Shown here one piece after another: positions 6,992 to 13,800 of a DNA stretch of 15,721 nt. The DNA comes from an uncultured Pelagibacteraceae bacterium (lineage in GTDB: Bacteria; Pseudomonadota; Alphaproteobacteria; Pelagibacterales; Pelagibacteraceae). Position numbers and translations under genes: made by a program. How positions within the stretch are numbered: position 1 is the first letter of the stretch; each line of letters opens with the position of its first letter. The stretch spans positions 1 to 15,721 of the forward strand of contig CACPEI010000014.1 of the NCBI GenBank assembly GCA_902632875.1, given 5' to 3'. The notes under the pieces are model-generated. The model saw only the letters and a program-made list of their open reading frames with translations. It had not been told where the DNA came from and did no database searches.

Positions 6992-7670
6992 AGGTTTCAC
7001 CACTTTAGAAGTTATTGTTGTTTTATGTATTGTTGGCATAATATCAGCTATTTCATATCCAACTTTAGATAATTGGAATAAAGGCCGAAAAGTTAAGTCT
7101 GATATGCTTAGGGCGCTAGGAGTTTTCGACAATATAAACTCGCAAGTTCAAAGAGGCTTATACTCTTTTGTACAGGTCTTAATAGTTCCCCCTAGTGACA
7201 CAAGTGATGATAAACTAAAGATTGTTTCAAGAGGGATGTCAGCAGATACTTTAGGAGATAAAATTTCTACTGATGACGACTTTAGAGTGCCAGCAAATAG
7301 ATGTGATCCAGATGATGACGATCAATGGGATGATGATGGTCTAGTTTCCCAAAGACCAGAGGTAACCAAGGTGGAATTAGATAGTAATATTACAACTGAT
7401 TTTTCACAAAGAGAGGCGGTATGTTTTTCTAAAGATGGTAGATGGTATAGCACTTCAGATCATTTCGAAGGTGAAAATAGTTTCTTTCTAAGTGGCACCG
7501 GTGGATTTTGTGATGATCATTTAAATCCAAAGGATGAAAAAGCAGTAGCTAGAGGTCCTCAATGTGATTATCGTATTGTTTGGTCAAGATTTGGGAATAT
7601 AAAACTAGAAAAATGGAATGAAAGAAAAACAGTAAGCGAAGATCAAACAGGAGGTTGGGTTGCTCAATAA
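6966..7670 (+). CDS. fimT: FimT/FimU (GspH)-like minor prepilin
   Basis: This 234-residue protein has a class III (prepilin) signal: leader MQALVKSNKG with cleavage expected after G10, then FTTLE with the conserved Glu at +5 (E15) and a hydrophobic helix up to about residue 31. PilD-type peptidase would cut and methylate it, and it would join the pilus or its priming complex. Position as first of four pilins before PilY1 matches fimU/fimT in the Pseudomonas order fimU-pilV-pilW-pilX-pilY1. The C-terminal domain is larger than in typical FimT and contains an acidic stretch CDPDDDDQWDDDG (113-125). The start at 6966 lies within pilT (26-base overlap), with a weak AGCAGG upstream. It is needed to supply the charged leader. 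The subfamily is assigned by order and motif only. Confidence 0.82.
   Translation: MQALVKSNKGFTTLEVIVVLCIVGIISAISYPTLDNWNKGRKVKSDMLRALGVFDNINSQVQRGLYSFVQVLIVPPSDTSDDKLKIVSRGMSADTLGDKISTDDDFRVPANRCDPDDDDQWDDDGLVSQRPEVTKVELDSNITTDFSQREAVCFSKDGRWYSTSDHFEGENSFFLSGTGGFCDDHLNPKDEKAVARGPQCDYRIVWSRFGNIKLEKWNERKTVSEDQTGGWVAQ
7649..7654 (+). promoter_or_regulatory. Strong Shine-Dalgarno site (AGGAGG) setting a TTG start for pilV
   Basis: A full AGGAGG lies inside the end of the preceding pilin gene, 5 bases before the TTG at 7660. Most genes in this window have no recognisable ribosome binding site, so this consensus match is strong support for the non-ATG start. The next in-frame ATG (7687) would remove the prepilin leader. 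Confidence 0.75.
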
Positions 7671-8436
7671 GAAGAACGAAAAAGGAATGAGTATACTAGA
7701 AGCAATAGTTGCAAGTGTAATTGTAGGTATAGGTTTCATTGGGATTTTTCAAATGGTTGGTTATGCGGTCAATTCTATTGATGTTTCAGGGGAAAGATCT
7801 AAAGCTGGGCATTTAGTTGGGATGATTGCTGAAGGAGTGCTTGGTTATAAAGATACTTATGTCGGTGTGAGTGAGAATGATGAAAAAGCATTAATATATG
7901 AAGGTGGTAAAGCATACATGCCATCAGATGATGATAGAAAAAAATGTTCCAAGTTTGTTGAGTTTTACGCTAACCTTGCTTATGCAGAGGACTCTCAAGT
8001 ATGCGGATCAGATAGTAAAACAAAAAGTGATGTAACAGATGGTATCAATATTGCAAATTGCTCGACAACTTCAAAGGCAAACAGACAAGCACTGTATAAA
8101 AAAGATGAAAGTTCTATTTGGGGAGCAACTAGTGCAGCGGGTAATCAAATATTAAAATGGAATGCAATTTTATCAGAAGATCAATTAATAAAGTGTAAAA
8201 GTCAAAAGGATACAAAATCAATCAAAATGTTTGAAATGTGCCGTTGGGCAAAAAATAATTGTGAATTTCAAAATAATAATGTTTTTGATGAACGAATGTA
8301 TGTAGGTAGAATTCAATTCAATTTAAATGACGGGAAGAAGAGAAGATTTTTATATTTTCAAGCAGACTATGAACCAAAATATCAAACCAATACAGGTGGT
8401 AAAGGTGATGGTCCATTTACGGGAATGGCGGAATAA
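7660..8436 (+). CDS. pilV: PilV-like minor prepilin (TTG start)
   Basis: This 258-residue prepilin starts at TTG 7660, fixed by an AGGAGG 5 bases upstream. The leader is MLNKKNEKG, with cleavage expected after G9. The mature protein starts with Met at +1 (M10) and has Glu at +5 (E14) in MSILEAIVASVIVGIGFIGIF. This LEA(I/L)VA pattern is typical of PilV. The globular part is rich in cysteine (for example KKCSKF, QVCGSD, NCST, MCRWAKNNCEF), suggesting several disulfides in a surface-exposed tip subunit. It overlaps the previous gene by 11 bases and the next by one (TAATG). PilV works with the other minor pilins to prime pilus assembly and to present PilY1. Assignment rests on signal type and gene order. 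Confidence 0.82.
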   Translation: MLNKKNEKGMSILEAIVASVIVGIGFIGIFQMVGYAVNSIDVSGERSKAGHLVGMIAEGVLGYKDTYVGVSENDEKALIYEGGKAYMPSDDDRKKCSKFVEFYANLAYAEDSQVCGSDSKTKSDVTDGINIANCSTTSKANRQALYKKDESSIWGATSAAGNQILKWNAILSEDQLIKCKSQKDTKSIKMFEMCRWAKNNCEFQNNNVFDERMYVGRIQFNLNDGKKRRFLYFQADYEPKYQTNTGGKGDGPFTGMAE

Positions 8437-9410
8437 TGAAAAAAATTTCTGGTGTTACTATGATTGAGATGCTGATAGGTATTGTTATTTCCTCAATTAT
8501 TATAGCTGCAATGTATACAACTTATTCAGTAATTAATAATACCTATTCACGTGTTACAGATGTTGCAGGAATAAGTAAATCAGGAAGAGACATAGTCTCA
8601 ATGATAATGAGAGATGTTAGAATGGCGGGCTACAAGTATTATTACGGATACAATAAAGAAAACGAATTAAGACCTGAAGGTGAAAGGATACCAAGATATG
8701 ATTATTTAGAATTTATTCCTGGAGACACAGACGCATCAGAAAGAAAAAGTCATGCACCTATCGTAATTTATAGAAATACAATTGGTGATAAAACTAAAAA
8801 ACCAGGTGCTGGAGATCCATTGGCTCCAGGATATACAATCCTTGATACAACAACAAAAGTGAATAATTCATGTTGTGATCAAATACACATTGTGTTCGGA
8901 GATTTTGATGCCAAAGCTAATATTGCTGCAGGGGAACAATATTACAAAAAATATAAGATATCATATTTTGCTCGAGCTTTAGAAAAAGATGGAGACCAAT
9001 TTTATGGTGTCTTTAGATCTAAGAAATATTGGAAACAAGCGATTGGTGATAGAGAAGGTGAAGGAAAGTGGGTAGTGGACAGCAATGAATGTCCAGGCGA
9101 TGATTGTTATAGTGGTGAATTAGTAAGAGAATATTTAACTGATATGTCATTTGTTGCATTAGATAAGTTTGGTCGAGTTGTCAATGCAGATCCAAAAAAT
9201 CCAGATAAGATTTATGATATTCGATCTGTTGATATGACTTTAACTTTTAGATCCGCTAGTAAAACTGGATTTTTTAAAAATTTGAAACAAGGAGTATCAA
9301 GAGAAATATTATCATTAGGAAGAGAACCTGAAATATTTACTGATGATCAAGCTGCTTATAAAAGAGACTCAATTTTTTTAACAGTGCATACAAGAAATCT
9401 TGGAGGATGA
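8436..9410 (+). CDS. pilW: PilW-like minor prepilin
   Basis: This 324-residue protein has the leader MKKISG with cleavage expected after G6, then VTMIE with Glu at +5 (E11), followed by a long hydrophobic helix (LIGIVISSIIIAAMY). The segment RDVRMAGY (59-66) is a hallmark of PilW, where it closes the N-terminal helix. Further along are a vicinal Cys pair, C146-C147 (NNSCCDQIHI), and a second Cys-containing loop, NECPGDDCYSG. The late RSVDMTLTFRS strand resembles the usual PilW C-terminal beta strand. It shares one base with pilV upstream and lies 8 bases before pilX. In known systems PilW is a core subunit of the priming complex beside PilV and PilX. Confidence 0.87.
   Translation: MKKISGVTMIEMLIGIVISSIIIAAMYTTYSVINNTYSRVTDVAGISKSGRDIVSMIMRDVRMAGYKYYYGYNKENELRPEGERIPRYDYLEFIPGDTDASERKSHAPIVIYRNTIGDKTKKPGAGDPLAPGYTILDTTTKVNNSCCDQIHIVFGDFDAKANIAAGEQYYKKYKISYFARALEKDGDQFYGVFRSKKYWKQAIGDREGEGKWVVDSNECPGDDCYSGELVREYLTDMSFVALDKFGRVVNADPKNPDKIYDIRSVDMTLTFRSASKTGFFKNLKQGVSREILSLGREPEIFTDDQAAYKRDSIFLTVHTRNLGG
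9402..9406 (+). promoter_or_regulatory. Possible Shine-Dalgarno site (GGAGG) for pilX
   Basis: GGAGG encodes part of the last two glycines of PilW and lies 12 bases before the pilX ATG, somewhat longer than the ideal spacing. It may help translation of the next gene, but it could equally be just glycine codons. Confidence 0.4.
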
Positions 9411-9418
9411 TTAAATAA

Positions 9419-10312
9419 ATGAATAAAAATAAAGAAAAAGGATTCGCATTAATTTTATCTATTGTACTTTTAATAGTAATGTCTCTAATGGGTGGTTCGT
9501 TGATAGTTATTTCATCTGGAGATCACCAAAGTAATAATAGCAGTGATCAATACCAACAAACTTTTTATGTTGCAGAGACGGGACTGATAGAAGGTGAAAA
9601 ATGGATTTTAGATAATTATCTCGGGCATTGGATGAACTCTATGCCATCAGACAGATCTGTCTTGGGTGATATTCCTGGTGATCCAGGTCCACTATCTGAT
9701 TATAATGTAAGAAAAGATTTATGGGATGATAAAAAAACTGAATACGATCAAGAAAAAGAAGGTGGTTATTTTAGACATACATTTGGGAGAGGCCCAGCAC
9801 TTAATGACACAACTGTAAATAGGTCAGACTCGAGGTGTTTAGCCAGTTTTAAAAATCTTGATACCGATGATGATGGCAACATAAAGGTTGTAGGCACGGG
9901 TAAACTTCCAATCCAAAAAAGCTTTTTAGAAATTGTTGGACCTTTGTTGTGTAATGACCCATACTCAGAGTGTGCAGCTGCATCAGCAGGTGCATCAAAA
10001 TTTAAAACTGATGGTGAGAATGTAATTATTAATGAAGGTGATACAAAAAGTAGGCAAAGATTCGTAATGTCAGAATTTAATTTTCTCAAAAGGTTTGCGT
10101 ATGAATATTTTATAATCAATATTGGGGGTGCGGCTTTTAGGGATGATGGATCAAGTATTGCAACAAACACAAGTAATGTTGACACACAAGGTACAGCATA
10201 TAAAATCTACGCTTGTGGAATTTTTTATGGAGTTGGAAATGCTGGAGAATTACATAATGGTGATGTTGAAATTTTAATACCATTAGAAAATGTAGTTGTA
10301 ATGCCGACATAA
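9419..10312 (+). CDS. pilX: PilX-like minor prepilin
   Basis: This 297-residue protein begins MNKNKEKG, with cleavage expected after G8, followed by FALILSIVLLIVMSLMGG. It lacks the +5 glutamate of ordinary pilins. This is normal for PilX, whose N-terminus usually reads (G)xALIx, and fits a subunit that sits at the top of the tip. The helix end YQQTFYVAETGLIEGE matches the family's (F/A)xAAEAGL element. A loop DTDDDGN at 148-154 resembles a calcium-binding turn. Several cysteines occur in the C-terminal half (LLCNDPYSEC, YACGIFYG). It begins 8 bases after pilW, and an unrecognised secreted-protein gene follows 4 bases after its stop. A long open frame on the opposite strand inside it is a chance shadow. 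Confidence 0.85.
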   Translation: MNKNKEKGFALILSIVLLIVMSLMGGSLIVISSGDHQSNNSSDQYQQTFYVAETGLIEGEKWILDNYLGHWMNSMPSDRSVLGDIPGDPGPLSDYNVRKDLWDDKKTEYDQEKEGGYFRHTFGRGPALNDTTVNRSDSRCLASFKNLDTDDDGNIKVVGTGKLPIQKSFLEIVGPLLCNDPYSECAAASAGASKFKTDGENVIINEGDTKSRQRFVMSEFNFLKRFAYEYFIINIGGAAFRDDGSSIATNTSNVDTQGTAYKIYACGIFYGVGNAGELHNGDVEILIPLENVVVMPT

Positions 10313-10316
10313 TATT

Positions 10317-10859
10317 ATGAAAAAAAAAACAATATTCTTATCTTTCTTCTTTTCAGCATTTTTAATTTTTTCCCAAGTGCATTCCGAAGAATGTGACTTA
10401 GAATTTGATATAGGGGAAAATTTTTCAAATGTTACTAAAATTCTGGGGGAGCCTGATGTAGAAAAAAATATTGAATTGCTAGAAAATGATCCTGGGGCAG
10501 AAAGTTTGAATTACGGGTTTGTTGTAACAAAATTTGAATATTGGTGCCCAGATCACCATCCACAAGAGACTGAAATTAGAATATACTCACTAGGTGAAGA
10601 GCCGGACATTGTTCTTGGTTATAAGTTGCTCTCTAATAACCCTATTTCTAAAATTAAAGATAAAAAATCTTTTTTATTTTATTATATTCAAGACAATTTT
10701 AAAGAAGAGGTAGAGGAAGTTTTTGATACTAAATGGTTAGGTCATGTGGCTTGGCAAAAAAATGGTAAACAATATTATTATAAAAAGTTATTAAAATTTA
10801 ACACCATTATTGATGAAGAATTGATAATAACTAAATCTGAATATAGGAAGTATTGGTAA
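10317..10859 (+). CDS. Secreted protein of unknown function between pilX and pilY1
   Basis: This 180-residue protein has an ordinary Sec signal peptide (MKKKTIFLSFFFSAFLIFS...), with cleavage likely after residue 23 (VHS|EEC), and not a prepilin leader. It should therefore be released into the periplasm or exported. The mature part starts with a Cys (C26) and later has WCPDHH, so one disulfide is possible. The stretch FDIGENFSNVTKILGEPD, a Gly-x(n)-V-x-x-x-L-G-x-P pattern, faintly recalls the BamE/SmpA or BLIP-like fold; this is only a pattern impression. The C-terminal half is rich in Tyr, Lys and Glu. It lies 4 bases after pilX and 6 bases before pilY1, where known minor-pilin operons normally have no extra gene. 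It may be a chaperone, anchor or partner of PilX or PilY1. I do not recognise a family. Confidence 0.8.
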   Translation: MKKKTIFLSFFFSAFLIFSQVHSEECDLEFDIGENFSNVTKILGEPDVEKNIELLENDPGAESLNYGFVVTKFEYWCPDHHPQETEIRIYSLGEEPDIVLGYKLLSNNPISKIKDKKSFLFYYIQDNFKEEVEEVFDTKWLGHVAWQKNGKQYYYKKLLKFNTIIDEELIITKSEYRKYW

Positions 10860-10865
10860 TTTTAT

Positions 10866-13800
10866 ATGAATAGATTTAAAAAAATAATTTTTTACTTATT
10901 TACATTTGCCATACTTACTAATCCAAATGCTTTTTCAAAGTCACTGCCACCCGGTTCAGGTGCAGGAGACGTTAAAGCTAATATATTAATTCTACTTGAT
11001 ACTTCACTCAGCATGGTGCACAAACCTTTTGGTGGAGCAGCAATATTCGAGCCACGCGATGTTGTTTTACTTGATGACGGCAATGTCTTAGTTGGACAAT
11101 CTGCTGGGGGAATTATAAAGTTCGATTATGCTACTGAAGATTTTGACACCGGATTTGTTGACCCTGATGGTGATGGTATAGGAGATAGAGTATTTCAAGG
11201 AAAAAACAGTATGAAATCTTGTGAACTTGAAACGGGAAATCAAGATACCAGAGTTAGAACTGTATTGGATATGGCGAAGTCAAAAAATGTGAAAGGAACC
11301 ACGCCAGCAAATAAAGAGGTCATTTATGCAGTTTCTTTTAACTATCATAGTATTGTTGCAATTGATGCTGATGGAGGTTGTGTAGAAGTTATTGATCGAA
11401 CAGAATTAGGAGATGCAAGTGATGGAGGACTTTATGATGCAATGACTGCTTTTGGTCTTACCATTAGGACTGTAGGCAGTAATGATTACCTCATTGCAAC
11501 TGGAGAAAATATAAATTGTATTAGAGTAGATGAAGTAGGAAAAAAAAAGAAGAAGAAAAAAAAAGTTTGTGGACAGTACGATAATCAACCATTTTTCTAT
11601 AGCAGGAATCTGACAACAGGTGCTGCGGATAATTGTAATCTTGATGCCGTTGCTTCAAGTTTCAGAGATAAATTACCAGAGATAGACTCAATTACGATGG
11701 ATAATGGAAAAAATCTTTATCATACCATTGGCGATGAAATCTATAAATTCCCACTTGAATTAAAAGATGGAATTTATTGTCCCACAGCTGGTGGAACTCA
11801 CAAACATTATAAAAGATTACAAGATGGAAATGATTACCATGTAGCTACAAGAATAGAAATTGATCCAGATGATGAAACTGTGATGTATTCTACAAGCTCA
11901 ACTAAAAATACCCTTCAAAAACTTTCGATTAGCGCTGATAAAATTTCCAGGACAGAAACTATTGGAGTAAGTGGCACACTTGCTTCTACAACTGATGATA
12001 CTTACTTTGTCCGACCGAAGGCTTTGCATGTTTCAAGTGATAGAGTTTGGGTAGGAAGTATAAAAACCTCTATTCAAGAATTTGATATTAGTGGAGCTAA
12101 TATGACTTGGGTTGATGAAATGGGCTCAACAATTATAAGTAGAGCTGATGGTGCGAGAGACGCAATTAAAGCAGTTGTAAATGATAGTTCTTTAACTAGT
12201 GGGGCATACTTTGGTTATGGATACTGGAATGCTGGTACAGTACCAAATAAAAAGGGTGCAAGTGGTAAGTGGGTACCTTTTAGTGAGAGGTCTTGTCACC
12301 AAGAGTGTCCAAAGCCTACACCTAAAAAGAAATTTCATAGATGTGGCGATCAGTGTAATTATTATAGGAATTGGACAGGTGGACAACATCCACTTGGACG
12401 ATCAACTCAATGTGATGGAAACTCATGTTTGAAGGTAGGGGTTGGACCAAATACAGCAGGTAGAATTATAGACGCTGTGGATAGAATGGAGTTAAGATTT
12501 GGAACAGATGGAACTGCATTTTCTCAACTTGCATATAAATATTTTCTTGATGGCAATGTAGGTATCGTTGGTGAAGATAAACCACCATGCCAGTTAAATT
12601 ATGTAGTTGTTATTGGTGACGGACGGTGGTTTCACCATGATAGAGCCATGGCTCAAATAAGAGCTTTAAGAAATGATACAAAGGCAATGGGAGTTAATCC
12701 TGATAAAGATGGAATACCAAGAGGAGTAAAAACAATTTTTATTGCCTATGGGGGCGGTATAGACGACTTGGGAATAACACAATTTGAAGAGGGTGCAAAA
12801 GCTGGAAGTTGTGATGATCCGAATTTTGGTACTCCACAACAAAGCGACCCAGAGTGTAGACAATATATTCTGGCAGAAAACCCAAAAGAATTAGTGACGA
12901 AATTAAAAAGTGAGATTGAACGAATCATAGCAACTAGACTTTCATTTTCAGCTCCATCTATAACTGCAACAGTTCAAGAAGGTGGAGATTTATATCAAGG
13001 ACAATTTGAGTATATTAAAGGAGGAGAGTGGGTAGGGCACTTAATAAGAAGCGAAGTCTCTGCGGATGGTATTGTTAACATGGAACATCCAGATAATTGG
13101 GATGCAGCAATTAAAGTTAAAGAACAAGCTGTAGCAAACACAAGGAAAATTTGGACTGTTTTACCAGGTGAAGGAACTGACTACACTACAAATTACAATA
13201 ACTTTGTAGAGAGTAATTCTGAAAAAATAAATTCTTTATTTGAGATTTTGGGAATGACAGTTAGTGATCACCATAATGCTGGTACTCCATGTGTAGGTCA
13301 AAATGGAAACTCTGATGATATCAAAGGTTTGATTAACTTTGTTAGAGGTGAAGATTATTTTGTATACGGTGGAAAATGTGAGGACAAGGGCAATATAAGA
13401 GACTCAGTGTTAGGAGATATATATCATTCGAATATAGTTGAAGTTGGACCTCCAAGTGCAAACACTTTATTTACTACTACAAATCAAGAAGCTTATTTTA
13501 GATCAAAAAATGGATACAGACCCTGGGCTAATAGTTTAAGTGAAAGGCCACGAACTCTCTATGTTGGAGCAAATGATGGAATGTTACATGCTTTTGATGC
13601 TGAAACTGGTCTTGAGCGATGGGCTTTTGTTCCACCATTTGTTGCAGGAAAATTGCCAGAGGTAATAAACGATAATTTAAGGGGGATCGCCGGAACTAAA
13701 AAAGGAGGAACAAATGCAATATTCGGAGTAGATGGTTCACCAGTAGTTCATGACATGTATATATCTGGCATTAAACCAGATGGATCTTTTGAACTAGGAA

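Noticed and set aside
9766..10185. 139-codon open frame on the minus strand inside pilX
   Set aside because: The plus-strand pilin has a proper leader, operon spacing and family motifs; the antisense frame has no domain or start signal I recognise.
12199..12432. 77-codon plus-strand frame and an opposite-strand frame inside pilY1
   Set aside because: Both lie wholly inside the continuous PilY1 frame, which carries vWA motifs across this stretch.
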